A DNA stretch of 64,000 nt from Symbiodinium natans (GCA_905221605.1 CAJNDS010000031.1:92501-156500); one strand, 5' to 3'. Counted from the first letter of the stretch, positions 46,093-57,354 are shown. Notes: a model not told the origin generated them from the letters alone. Made by a program: numbers and translations.

Positions 46093-47863
46093 TCAGAAAA
46101 ATCTATAGTCAAAAACGCCAGCTTTACGCTTGCGCTGTGGGGGCGTTCCCAGCTGAAGCAGGCAGTTCATCAAAAAGCAAGACAGATCTGGATGCTGAGT
46201 TGCGATTTGAGTCAGCTCCTCCTTGTGTATCTTCAAGACCCTGCATTCATGAGCTTCTACCATTTGCTGACAGTTCTTCTCTAGCAGGCTGCCACTTCCA
46301 TGCACCTGCTTCATGAACATGAGGACGTTGCTCTCAGAGAGCAAAGTCTCCAACTCCGCATCTGCCTGTTCGACAAGGCCCTGCAGCCGACATCGATCTG
46401 CAAAGCGCCGAACAGAGAATGCGAACTCCACATCACCCTCAGCGCAGAATGTGTTCATGAGCAAGAACAACAGCACTGCCCGTATCGTGGCAGTTGTTGC
46501 TTGAGGATCATTGGTCAGATCGATCTCGTTGCGAAGTCCCTCTTTCCATTGCGCACCAGTCAGCATCGTCTTGAAGTACTCCGACCGGGCCACGAGAATT
46601 CGTTTGTCGAAATACTGCGGTGGTCCATCAGCCAATAGAATCTTACAGAGGGCGGACTCTTCACTGAAATCAAGAGCGTGGAAAAGGGCAGGAGGCGCAT
46701 CTTCGGAAAGTGCGAGCAGCGGAAAATCGACAGAAGCATGTACCGTAAATTCTCTCTCGTCAAGCCAGTCTGCGGGGCAAACGTGGAACCACCCTCTCGC
46801 ACAGCTGCGGAACCTATCCCCATTGAAGTTGAAGCTGGCAGACCGGTCCCGGGACCAGCCTTCGGCAAGCAGTGTCGCCTGGGTCATCTGAGTGCTTCTC
46901 AATACGTTTAGGTTTAGTGGGCCCTTTAGGGGCCTTGGGGGGGGGGGGTACCATATATATATATATATATATATCTATATATATATATATATACATACAT
47001 ATACATATTCGAGGGATATATTATGGGGATTGTAAGGGTCGCTTTTTCCAGGCTTTAGTTTAGGGATTATTTTGAGAAACTACCATACAAAGTGGATATG
47101 AGAACTTCCGGGGGTTGATGTTGTCCAGGACTTAGGGATTAGGTACCTTGCATATGGGGTTGGTACGCCATCATATCTTGAAAGCATTCAGAAACAGTCT
47201 AGGTCACCGTACAATGCACATCATTGACGGCCCAATGGTCTTGATGATCTGTGGTCATCTCAATGTAAATTCGAACATTGCCGGCATACTTACTCACATG
47301 AAGCCTCCAGGCCAATGAGTTTGGAGGCCCAATCTCACAAGAAGCCAAAGTTGAATTGGGCTCGCCGTCGCCTGGAAGTTCCGATCTCTTGAAAACCATT
47401 TCCGTGTGCTCCCGGCGCCTGCTGCGGCGCGGCGGTCCCACGAATGCCTTGCCGCGGATATGAAGCTTATCGATAGAGATGTCAAGGTCCTTGCCGCCGC
47501 AGCAGTAATGATTGAAGTCCACGACATCACCGAATCCTGCTGAAGGCGACGTGTCCGTGAAATCGAAAGTGCTGGACCGGACTGCAAGCTCTTGTCCTTT
47601 TTCGGTCGAGATGTTCAGCTGGAAGCACACATTCCTACAGGACCATCGGCTGCCTTGGAGCTGCTCTGGAGGAAGCATTTCCATATACACACACAAGCGA
47701 CAGTCATCGTCGTAGCAATCCCAGCATGTCTCTCCCGCGGGATACACCATCAACCGCATGCGAAACGAATCTGTCTGGTGGCTGCTCTCCGTGGCGACAC
47801 AATCGCAAAGGTCATACTTGTGAACAAAATCGGCGATGGTTGTCTCTATCTCGTCGTGCCATC
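46093..47863 (-). CDS. MATH-MATH-BTB domain protein (probable cullin-3 adaptor)
   Basis: Two exons, 47863-47208 and 46878-46093, joined ACG|GTGACC...CCCAG|GCG in phase 0 (VHCT-ATLLAEGW). The first MATH domain is RMRLMVYPAGETCWDCYDD, CRLCVYMEMLPP, VCFQLNISTEKGQELAVRSS, GFGDVVDF. A second starts AWRLHVSKYAGNVRIYIEMT, continues across the intron to RSCARGWFHVCPADWLDERE and ends FTVHASVDF. The BTB/POZ domain follows: DGPPQYFDKRILVARSEYF, KTMLTGAQWKEG, LLFLLMNTFC, ADRCRLQGLVEQADAELE. MATH domains usually bind substrates and BTB binds cullin-3, so a ubiquitin-ligase adaptor role is inferred. It ends with a clean TGA after a basic RKRKAG stretch. The 5' end is incomplete: an in-frame stop at 47870 next to an AG acceptor shows an earlier exon must exist. 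Confidence 0.88.
46879..47207 (-). other. Intron of the MATH-BTB gene with a (TA)n-GGTACC-poly-C terminus
   Basis: A 329-bp intron. In plus orientation it contains GGGCCCTTTAGGGGCC (palindromic core), a G12 run, TACC, then (AT)n to about 46993 with ATACATACATA interruptions. This G-run/GGTACC/(TA)n order is the same as at the ends of the elements at 56.9-61.3 kb. Only one terminus is present. Confidence 0.75.
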
Positions 47864-47879
47864 CTTCTGATCAGGCTGT

Positions 47880-49300
47880 ACCCTAAACAAAAGCCCTAAA
47901 CCCTAAACCCGTGAAGACACATGGAACAAGGACTAGGTCTTACGGTTGAAGGTGTAGAGTTTCGGATGGCCCTAAACCGTGTATTCCTAACCTGAAAAAA
48001 GCCTAAGCTGGCAAACCCCGATGTCTCATCTCCCACTCCAGGAGTCCTGGGGGCAAGGAGTCTGCAATCTGCTCCGAGCCCATCGCACCTCCTGGCTTGC
48101 CCTTTCGAAGACTTAGCCAAACCGATGTAATATTTCTACTACTCGTACTAATCACAAGTCTTACAAGGCTTATAATGCCATTACAGCAACATTAACACGG
48201 AACAACTGTAGCCATCGTCCTGGTAAAAACCGCCAGTAGTACTGTTCGAACAACACTACTCTGCACAATCATACTATCCCAAACATTGAACCGTGAACGC
48301 TAACCTGAAACCCTAAACCCTGAAACCCTGAACCCTAAGAACTAAAACTTGAAACCCTAAACCCAAAAGCATGACCTGAGCAGGAATGGCTGCTTCAGCA
48401 GATGCACTCGACTCGCGGACGACAAACCGGCGAACTTTCCAAGTCCAAGGTTTTAGGGTTTTAGGGCCTACGGCTTGGATGTGAGAATTTAGGGCTTAGG
48501 GTTTCGGGCCCCAGAGCATTGCGGTTTTCTGATTTTAGGGTTTTGGGGTTTGGCGCTTCAGGCTCGTGGCTTTAGGAAGCAGCATAACGCCGCATGTCAA
48601 ACAGCATACTTGCTGGAACAAAGGACCTGATGTCTATCTCTTTTCCGACCTGTCATCCTCAAATCTAACCAAAATGTTCATTCGTTTTGTCTTTTCGTGC
48701 TCCTGCCGACATCATTTTAGAAGACTCGCGATGGACACGGTGATAATTATCAAAATCTTCTACACCTACATCTTGCAGATCCCCCCAAAGCCAGTGCAAA
48801 CCCAACATTCGATGTTGGCGTCTTTCCGGAGACTCTTCCCTGATCAGCTTCTCTTAATTCCGTTGCGTTCTCTCTGCTGCTTATCCGTAAACCCATGAAA
48901 CCCAGCTGTGTGTCATCATCCCTGGCTCCACTTCTTTTCCTCTCACACCTCGGCCCTTAGATGTCGACATCGCCCATCTCCTGTCCATCCGGCCCATAGC
49001 CTTGGCTCCAAAAACAATCTTGGGAGAAGGTGGCATAGGGCTTTTAGAGTTTTGGGCTTAGGGTTCAGAATCTTAGGTGGTACATTCTGGTGCAACAAAA
49101 GGGAGTGTCCAACATGGGCACGCGCAATGCACCAGTCAGCCCAGGGGCGCTTGACCTTGTCTGCGCTGCCATACTCGCTCTCCTTACTTGGAGCTTCATG
49201 GGTAGGTGTAAGTAGGTCAGAAATACGGTTCTAATGGGTTCTACCCGACATTAGTTTAGGAACTAAGGCTACAGCTACAATACTTATAACCCTACTTTGA
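47880..49300. other. Telomere-type tracts and spacer upstream of the MATH-BTB gene
   Basis: Tracts at 47880-47910 (CCCTAAA), 48305-48368 (CCCTAAA/CCCTGAA), 48450-48560 (TTTTAGGG, opposite sense) and 49036-49065. No upstream MATH-BTB exon could be identified. Plus frame 48566-48898 has no motif. Confidence 0.6.
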
Positions 49301-49304
49301 ACCT

Positions 49305-50096
49305 CTAACCTGTTGCTGAACCTATCTCAGAGTGAGTTTTTCCTCCTGACTTCTTGCGACACGGCTCCTTGAGCTGCGGGAGCAGAGGAAGGCCCTCTTC
49401 GTGCTCCGGAAGCCGGGGGTCCTCCACATTTGCCAACTCCAAAGTGCCAACAAGACGACGTCTCTCAGCTCGACACAGAAAAGTACGGGCCTTCACCTGG
49501 AAATGATCCCAGCGCCCTTCCATACCGTGCTTTTCTGCACCGAAGTCAATGTGATAGGCCGGGTTCGACTGCAACCTGACTGCAAGCTTTGGGGATCGCG
49601 CAGTCGCGAATGGCTGCACACAGCTGCTATAGCAGCGCAACGCTGTGCTTCCAGAGGGCTACAAGCTAGAGTCAAGGCAGCAAGCACGGCACTCTTCTTG
49701 CGAGACTGAGCCCCACTATGCAAGGATGGAAGCGATGCATCCACCGTTTCTCAAGGTTGCAGGGGGCCAAGGTTGAGGTGTCTTGGAGCCTTGAGGGCTT
49801 TGACTGGACTTGGAAACGTGATATGGCGCTATGTTGACTGGAACGCCGATTATGCTGCATGCTCGAGACCATGCAGCAACCTCAACGGACCAATCACGCT
49901 GCCGAGGAACTGTCTCCAGTACGAGTAGGTATGGTAGAAACCTGAGCCGGGATCTCGCAAGCAAGCAAATTGGAGACATGTCCGAGTCCAGCTGTACACC
50001 GGATGTGCTTCTTGCATCGAAGCTGCAGTAGGCCCAAAACCTCAGCACCAAGCCATAAAAACCCTCGCATGGCCCTGCAGCAATGGCCCATTGCAC
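49305..50096 (-). CDS. Unrecognised protein, several exons
   Basis: Blocks: about 50030-49800 LDSDMSPICLLARSRLRFLP, YLLVLETVPRQRDWSVEVAA, WSRACSIIGVPVNIAPYHVS; about 49720-49570 SLHSGAQSRKKSAVLAALTL; about 49570-49330 NPAYHIDFGAEKHGMEGRWD, HFQVKARTFLCRAERRRLVG, TLELANVEDPRLPEHEEGLP. The last block is strongly protein-like and acidic near its end. No family was recognised. Same strand and spacing suggest it may be the 3' part of the membrane-protein gene at 50.8-52.3 kb. Confidence 0.4.
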
Positions 50097-50814
50097 TATC
50101 GCACTGGAAGCCTAGCCTTGCTACTGCTGAGAGTGATCAGATTTCCCTTCACACCAGGACTCAACTCCCCGAGCTGGAGCCCAGATTCTTGTCGAGGGGC
50201 CCTTGAACCATCAGGCTGCCCACCATGTATGCGAGGCGGGCCCACGGACAGACTCCGGCCTGCCAAACAGCAAGGCATGGAAAGGGGTGCCCCAAATTGG
50301 GGCCCCAATTTTTGCTTTTAGCTGGGTTGCAGCGTTTCCTCGAGTGAACTTGCACTTACAGCCACTCACCCAGCCAACTTTCCTGCTCAGACTTGCCCGA
50401 GCAACATTTTAATCAACGTCTCCAGTTTAACTCTTTTAGGCTTAGGCGTTCCTTCTTGCATCATTCATCATGATTCCCATTGCAAGCCACACTTGGCCTT
50501 TGACAGGAGCTGGGGAACGGGGGACTCAAGTTTGCGATGCGAACAGCTTGTTCGCCCTCTCCTCTGAAAGGGAGAGGAGCTGCTGGTTGACTTCCCGAGC
50601 GCGATCTGAAGATGTTGGCCAGCTCTCACCTCACTTTGGCTATGGACTGATGTGCAAGGCTTCGGCTGCGTGCTGCAATGGCACTCTGCAATACTATACT
50701 CTGAGATGCTCCCATGGCTAAAGCAGAGCATCAAAGCCGCGTCCCATTTTGCGCACAAGTTCCACATGACTCTGAACAACATTGTATTGAACTGCACTGA
50801 ACTGTACTGGACAG

Positions 50815-52230
50815 TACTCTATCTCGTCGTCCTCAGGGCCCTGGCATTTCCAGAGCGTGGAGTAGTCAGCGATGCTCGTCACCAGAAGGGCCACCTGCTT
50901 GACGCCGAGGTAGTAGACGAGCCAACGCAGCCATGCCCTTAGACATCCAGGCACGCAAGCGCTCTTCGCTTCCAGATCCAGTCCATCAGTGGCTTGCGTG
51001 TGTGCGCGTGCGTGTGTCACCGTGCGGCCGCAAAAGGCGCTTGGCTCTTGGACCCCCACGGCTTGTCATCGTAAATACCAAGCAGGCCGGAGAAACCTCG
51101 GGATGCTTGCCAGCTGATATAGTGCAACTATATGCAACTTTGACACTGAGGACTGAGAAATGAACGGGAAAACTTGTTCAGCTTACGCGGAGGCAGGCTT
51201 TTGGTGTTGGGCTGGTGGCATAGAACGGCTTCACAAGAGACTCCAGCAAGGAAGCGCAGCGAGGGTCGATCAAGGCAACTTAGGAATTTAAGTAGGATAA
51301 ACAAAAATGAGTGTTGTGCTTGTTCTGACTCAGCAACACTACTACCGTTTCATTCCCTCCCAAGTCTTTCATCCGTCGTTCCAGTTTGCTGCCCGCCATC
51401 CCTTCCTTTCGTCCTTCCTTCTGTGACAGAACTGAAAGCCACGCATATCACTAACGTAGCCACCCCGACCCGCGCTCCTTGGTTAGCCCTACAGAGGAAG
51501 CACAAGAAGAAACTCTTGTGGGCCAGAAAGCCAAAGAATATTCCGAAGACGCCGATGAAGACGGGGACTCGGTAGAAATGCTCATTGTAGCCTCAGTCAT
51601 AACAGTGTCAGTTAGTAGCACATTTCATATCATGTCATGCACTCACCAAATGGCTTCCGGTCTGCGTGCGTCCGCTTACACACCAGCCGCAACGCGGGTT
51701 TTCTGGCCAAGAAGTGCCTAGATGCCGAGCGGCCATTCGGCTGAAAGCGGATGTCTCCCGTGAATGTGGCAACTATGGAGACGACGGAGTCAACAAAGGC
51801 CCTGAAAGTGATCACGTCTCTGCATGTCGCTGACCGTGCCGGATGCCAAGTTTAAGAAACTACGTGATTTCTGGAGCAAGGAGTCTTCGGATGCTTCGGA
51901 TCAAAAAGCAGCGGATCTTCACGAGTCTTCACCTCTGGGTTTAATCTGAGGCCTTCGTCGCAATACGAAGCCAAGCCACAGCATGGCAACCAACGACACG
52001 CCGAGCTTCAAGGGAAGCACGATGCAGCATGTGCCTCTGCATGTGGAGCACCAGAAACTTTATACTCGCATCAAGGGCAGCAATTGAGGTGATGGCGATG
52101 ACATCATGCGCAAGGGTTCTGGCATGTTCTGTGGCCAACAGGCACGTGGCAAACAGCCTACATTCGTCTAGCTGCTGCATGCCCGCTGCTTGCACATCAG
52201 ACCTCGGCCCTATGAAGGAAGGAAGCCCCA
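50815..52230 (-). CDS. Unrecognised multi-pass membrane protein, at least four exons
   Basis: Blocks in gene order: about 52230-51950 QAAGMQQLDECRLFATCLLA, TEHARTLAHDVIAITSIAAL, DASIKFLVLHMQRHMLHRAS; about 51815-51730 DVITFRAFVDSVVSIVATFT; about 51577-51498 NEHFYRVPVFIGVFGIFFGF, LAHKSFFLCFL ending CTCT|GTAGGG; about 50935-50815 AWLRWLVYYLGVKQVALLVT, SIADYSTLW, PEDDEIEYC. Three or four hydrophobic segments are evident. The acceptor GACTGAG|G before NEHFY and the GTAGGG donor support the third exon. I recognise no family. Joining of the exons is inferred from strand and order only. Confidence 0.45.
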
Positions 52231-52299
52231 CAGAACACTTGAAACCTCTCACAAACTTCTCCTGTCCCGGCAGACCCGCTAAGCTTCTGCAGCGGCTTC

Positions 52300-53520
52300 T
52301 GCAAACAAGCGGCCATGATCTCTTGTGAACGCCATGGATGCGATAGTCTCTCGCGTCTGGAGACCACGTTGGATTAACGATTCAATGTAAGCGGTCAGGA
52401 TCTTAGTTTCCTGACTTTACGGGATGTGCAAGGATGACTGACGGATACCATATGCTGCCAGGAGTGTACATCACGCCCACGTATGCCCGGTTTGTGTTTC
52501 GGATCAGCTGCAAATGATATCATGTGTTAAAGAGCACTCGGTCTAGATAAGTTTCAGGGTATGAGGGGTTCGCTACCCAGGATAAGGCGGCACTCGGCCT
52601 CGAGCCAACACAGGTTGTTCACGAACTCCTGGGGTGGGGGAGCCGTTTGGGAGCCTCCGCTCATCTCTTAGCCACTTTCTGAAGAGATTCAATGCTGAGA
52701 ATCCCTTTGGATGTGGACGTGTTTTGACACTTAGGACTGATGACCTGGAAACATCTTGAAACCAGGAAACAAGCCAGTGAAGAGAGTGAGGGCTGCATGA
52801 TTTGTTGCCTTCGTCCCGGGATCAAAGTCATCCGCTTGCGCACTTGCACGGCGGCTCTGGCTTGGGGCCACCAATACCGAAACCCCTCAACTCCCAGGTC
52901 GCAGCGGGTCGTTCAATGAGCTCTCAGGATTTTTCCTTACTCCGAAAGCACGACGGGCGTCTACCAACTCTCAGGTGGCGTGCATCAGCTGAAGAGCATG
53001 TCGAAGTCATCTTTCGGCTTTGGCGCCTTGCAAACAACAAGTAGGCCCGTCGGCTTGTGAGGTGATCCGCCCTGCACCCTGGCGAGCCTGGGGCGGTGCT
53101 CCAGAAGCATAGCCTGGAAGCAGGCTACAGATCTGCTGACTGCAAAAAAAAAAGTTGCAGACCTCTGCAGACTGCAGACTCCCTCTTCTCTTGTTCATTT
53201 CAGATCGTCCCATCGTCCCACCTGCCGGAGCCGCCGAAGGCGCCGAAGGAGGGGGCGAGGGTGCCACCACAGGACCTCACATGCCAGGCAAACTTTCTCT
53301 CGGAAAGCAGCTCTCTGCTGTCTCTGCTTTCTGATTTTGTTCACTGAGTGTGCTTAGCGCAGTGCTATCGAAAGAAAGCACATCCGGAGGTGGTTTGGGC
53401 ACCTGTTCAGACAGGTCAGATCTTCCCAGGATGCAGAGGTGCCATACCAAGTCCCTTTGATCACGCCGCTCGGTTGAACTATCGGAGCCTGCGCCTTGCC
53501 CGTGCCATTCACAGCTGCGT
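52300..53520. other. Spacer, no recognised gene
   Basis: No motif-bearing frame. A poly-A run at 53143-53153 and short pyrimidine stretches only. A plus frame 53348-53860 is the shadow of minus-strand exons. Confidence 0.4.
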
Positions 53521-53529
53521 CGTCCGTCT

Positions 53530-53990
53530 GGCAAAGGTTCAATCAGCTGCCCACTTGGGGGCTACGTTGTGCGTCAGGTCAATGTCACATGCAGCTCAGG
53601 TTAGCATGAAAAGCATGAGCAGCCCTGCAACCCTGTTGCTAGCGTCCAACCGCGGAGCAACTTTGAGGCAACGCTCCGGCACTCTCGGCTCTCCCTGCAC
53701 CTTGGACTCCCAGCTTACGCGCGTCACCTGCACCAGCTGCGGATCCCCTCCAATCCATTCATGCCCAGTCCGTGGGCGCGATCCTTTGCCACGACCCGGC
53801 CGTCAAACATCGGCACCTGTGCGGCCTGCGTCGCGGCAGCAATGCATCCGTAGCAGCTGAGGGCTAAGGGGGCTTTCATCACAGAAGCGAGCCATGCCTC
53901 GTTCGTGACATCCATCCACGCCACGTGCACAGGATCTGGGCCCCATCTCATCTTAAACCGGAAGTGATACCTGGCAAGCGAGCAAGCAGA
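53530..53990 (-). CDS. Unrecognised protein, two exons
   Basis: Block 1, about 53975-53745: RYHFRFKMRWGPDPVHVAWM, DVTNEAWLASVMKAPLALSC, YGCIAAATQAAQVPMFDGRV. Block 2, about 53725-53535, in another frame: VQVTRVSWESKVQGEPRVPE, RCLKVAPRLDASNRVAGLLM, LFMLTWAACDIDL. Block 2 contains one likely membrane segment (GLLMLFMLTWA). Composition is convincingly protein-like. No domain was recognised. Confidence 0.45.
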
Positions 53991-54237
53991 ACAATGACAA
54001 TGGCATACCATCAGCATTCTCAGTCACGCAAAATGTCTGGAGCCTAAGCATCCCAACAGAACCAACAATGATATCGAATGCCCTATGAACCTGATGAGTC
54101 TCGAAACTTCTTATTCTCAAGTGTCAAGCATTACAGTGTTCGAAAAGCTTGTATGATTGCGTGACACAGGCGATTCTTCGACTTACCACACCTGGGGCAG
54201 ATGGCCCACAAGCAGATGCTCCGTGCTTTCGTGAACC

Positions 54238-54585
54238 TCAGTGAACCTCATGACCGTCGTGGCCGCCCCACTGTCTGACTGTACAAACTGCAGGAAGCGC
54301 AGAGGTCAACATCGCCACATTACACAGCAGGAGCATCACCCACTGCCTCACAGCAAATTCAGGAAGACACCAAGCCGGGCCTTTGTTTCCCGCTAAACCT
54401 ACAAAGCAACGCCGTGCCGCCGTGCCACAAAAGTGTCCCTGCAAAGGCCGAACCGTTGCGTTGATCTGTAGTTGGCCAATAGTGTCAAGCTGTGCCTCTG
54501 CTTCTTCCCTGCATTTTTCTGCAAAAACAATGCTCTCTAGGAAGCTTTGGCATAGGACACGTGTCAACTTTGAAGCAATGTACAT
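54238..54585 (-). CDS. Unrecognised protein with one membrane segment
   Basis: An open 115-codon block: MYIASKLTRVLCQSFLESIV, FAEKCREEAEAQLDTIGQLQ, INATVRPLQGHFCGTAARRC, FVGLAGNKGPAWCLPEFAVR, then QWVMLLLCNVAMLTSALPAV. The amphipathic helix CREEAEAQLDTIGQLQ followed by a single hydrophobic segment could be a tail anchor. It ends with a stop at 54238-54240, or is spliced at AGTG. It may continue into the exons at 53.5-54.0 kb on the same strand. Confidence 0.45.
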   Translation of the reverse strand: MYIASKLTRVLCQSFLESIVFAEKCREEAEAQLDTIGQLQINATVRPLQGHFCGTAARRCFVGLAGNKGPAWCLPEFAVRQWVMLLLCNVAMLTSALPAVCTVRQWGGHDGHEVH

Positions 54586-54779
54586 AGTTCTAGCAGAACT
54601 GGCCGGCGATGCGTCCCAGGCAGTGGGAACTTGCTGCGGACGTCCTGCAGGTCACTGGCAGATGCAAATCAGATGCTCAGCTACAAAGCGGCCCAGCCTG
54701 CAGAAGGATGTGACCATCAGGCTTCAGGACAGGAAACGCATTGGGCATCTCCACCTTTGACAGAAATCAGCTTCAAATG

Positions 54780-55778
54780 CACGCGGCGTTGTTGCTTTTT
54801 TCTGCATTTCTCTCTTTCTCTCTCGTTCTTTCTGTCTTTCGGCTTTTCTCTTTTCTATTCCTTTATTTTCTTTATGTTCTCTCTTTTCTCTCTTTTCTTG
54901 CTTTTCTTTTCTGTTCTTTTCTTTTTCTTGTTTTTTCTTTTGTTTCTTTCTTTCTTTCGTGGGGCGAGGGGCGGACCCCCTTCTTTCGTGGGGCGACAGG
55001 CGGACCCCCGGTCGTCCTCGCCCTTGGCTCTCGCTATTGCTTTCTTTCTTTGGGGCCAGGGGGCAACCCCCGCGCCAAGGCGAGCCCCGATCCTGCATCT
55101 CTCGGAACTCTACCACCCGCGAAGCGGCCGCTTGTCGTCCGCGCCACCGCTGCCCACCTACGAGGCCTGTCTCGGTCCCTTCTCGGCCTGCCCCCACGCT
55201 CTTGCTTTCTTTCTTTGGGGCTTGGAGGGAGAACCCTCCGCGCAGACTGCGCGCCCCGATCCCGCACAAATCTACCACTCACCTGATGGCCCCTTTAGCC
55301 ACCGCAGCGCCACCTGAACAGGGCCTATTTGCGACCTCTGCTCGGCCTGTCACAGCACCATGCCCCTTCATGTCCTGCTTATCGGCCCGCTCTTGCTCTT
55401 CTTCTTCTTCTTCTGCAGGGCTTGGGGGAAAACCTCCGCGCACCAGGCGCGCCCGGAGGTGAGTCAGGTCTCGGTGAAAATTATGGCGATGGGCTCATGT
55501 GGTTGGGTCCCCATGGTGCTGTCTTAGTTTCCCCGGCCCTGTTGGCCCAGAGGGCCCCCACTTCGCCGACCATCGGTGAAAATCGGCGCCTCCATCCCGT
55601 GTTTCCTTGCTAACCACCCCAATCCAACACTACCGCTCTTGTTCTCTCTCTCTCTCTCTCTCTCTTTCATTCTTTCGTAGGGCATGGGGTGAAGCCCCGC
55701 GCCAATACGCCCGCCCTGATCCTCAGGATTGGCCAGAAGGATTCGGCGAGACACGTCTCTTTTTTGTTTCTCTCTCTC

Positions 55779-55824
<46 letters not shown>

Positions 55825-55975
55825 GTTGGATTCGGCGAGACACGTCTCTCCCTTTGTTTCTTTCTTGGGGCATGGGGGCTTCGTGCCCGCCCCATGATTC
55901 GGGACGCCTCTGTTGTTGGCTACGCAGGTGAGACACGTCTCTCTCTGTCTCTCTCTCGCTCTTGGTCTTTGTCTC
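54780..55975 (-). repeat. CT-rich region with seven copies of a GC-rich core plus pyrimidine tract
   Basis: Plus-strand CT/CTTT tracts, each followed by a GC-rich hairpin-like core such as GGGGCCAGGGGGCAACCCCC + GCGCC...GGCG. Full cores lie at about 55051-55093, 55216-55263, 55416-55458, 55678-55722 and 55866-55905, with two shorter ones at 54952-55010. The common form is GGGGC-x2-GGGGG-x-AACCCCCGCGC-x-GCGCGCCC-GATCC. Read on the minus strand each copy is a GC-rich head with a (GAAA)n/(GA)n tail, as in tRNA-like or other SINEs. A second motif, GGCGAGACACGTCTCT, recurs at about 55745, 55834 and 55930. Confidence 0.75.
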
Positions 55976-55979
55976 TAAA

Positions 55980-56132
55980 CGCAAACGGTGACATGGGATG
56001 GGCCTCGTCGCCATCTCCAGGAATGTGGTAGAACACGAGGATGGGCTTTGCCTCTGCCATACGTTGCTTTGCATCACCCTCTGGGGTAATGGTCCAGACT
56101 GCAGCTGTCACTGCCAATAAGAGTCCTCGCAC
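55980..56132 (-). CDS. Unrecognised exon with signal-like start
   Basis: MRGLLLAVTAAVWTITPEGD, AKQRMAEAKPILVFYHIPGD, GDEAHPMSPFAFRDKDQE, then read-through into the GA-rich tail. The start resembles a short signal peptide and the rest is protein-like. It is probably the first coding exon of a minus-strand gene whose continuation lies in or beyond the CT-rich region. Confidence 0.4.
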
Positions 56133-56149
56133 GTTCTGGGCCCGGAACG

Positions 56150-56880
56150 CTCATGTGAGCAACGCAGACCTGCAAGGGGCTTGCATGCAACAGGCATCTC
56201 CTACATGGTGTGTCGAAACCGACAGCGCAATCCCATATGTTCCCATTGTACGGAAGCGTTGCACTGCTTCACGCCAACAGCAGCATCTGCTTTTGGCAAA
56301 CTAGCAATTGCAGTAGCATTGCAGTTCAAGCGTCTGGATACCATTTTCTGGCACAAACTGACTCTAGCATGTTCGCGCGTGTGGATCACGAGATGCATCA
56401 CTGGCGCCAGGCCTAAGCCAAGAGAAATGTTTGCGACATGGCGCAAGCACTTCGGGCGTCTGCGACACCGAAAGTTGAGGAAGTGGGCACGGACTGAGAT
56501 TTTGCATGCCAACGCACGTCTTTCATGTACGCTGCTGCTAGGCTGCAGTAAATGCGCGTCAGTGCTTGATGCTCTGTATGGTGGTGGGTAAGTGGAGGAA
56601 GTACTCAATGGACTTTGAGCAGATCGAACTTGGCAAGCTTCAATCAGCTGCAAATGAATGTGTCAGGCTTGTGAGGTGTGCTTTCTACTGATACGGTGAC
56701 CAGGCAGACCCTCCTTCACATTTTTTGGCTCAGCGCGATTCTACAAGGAATTGTATCTCCGCTTCACTTCCATCAGGACCTGCAGCGCAATACGAAAGAG
56801 GAAATGTAGCGGCCGTGGTCAAAGGAAGAAGAACACAAAAGCTAAACAAATAACAAAATAAACGAATAAAAAGAATAAAA
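56150..56880. other. Spacer, no recognised gene
   Basis: Overlapping long frames on both strands (plus 56181-56591, minus 56653-56201) show no motif. An A-rich stretch precedes the first (TA)n at 56885. Confidence 0.4.
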
Positions 56881-57049
56881 GCAAATATATATATATATAT
56901 ATGGTACCCCCCCCCCCCCCCCAGTGACCTACCCTTTTTCGCCTTGTCTCAAGTCACAGCTGCACTGCAAGCAAACTCGGTGTGCAATATAGCGTATTTC
57001 CTAGGGCGTAGCCTAAAATACAACTAAGATCGCATACACGGGACAGTAG

Positions 57050-57324
57050 AAAAACCAAAAATACCAAAACCAAAAAAACCAAAAAACCAAAACCAAAAAA
57101 AACAAAAAAAAAAAAAACAAAACCAAAAAAACCAAAAAAAACAAAACCAAAAAAACCAAAAATACCAATTTTCCGGGACTCTCAGGAAAATCCTATGAGG
57201 CTTCTCCAAGAGCGCCAGAAAATTGGTGTTTTTGGTATTTTTGGTTTTTTTGGTTTTGGTTTTTTTGGTTTTTTTGGTTTTGGTATTTTTGGTTTTTTGG
57301 TTTTGGTATTTTGGCTTTTTGGTT
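57050..57324. repeat. Long inverted repeat of (CCAAAAA)n and (GGTTTTT)n
   Basis: The left arm (57050-57173), AACCAAAAATACCAAAACC..., ends ATACCAATTTTC. The right arm starts GAAAATTGGTGTTTTTGG (57217) and runs to 57324. The loop is 43 bases (57174-57216). The arms are about 110-120 nt and could form a long hairpin. The Phe/Trp-rich frames over it are repeat translations. Confidence 0.9.
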
Positions 57325-57354
57325 CGCCTTCACGGTCACGAGGCAACAACTACG

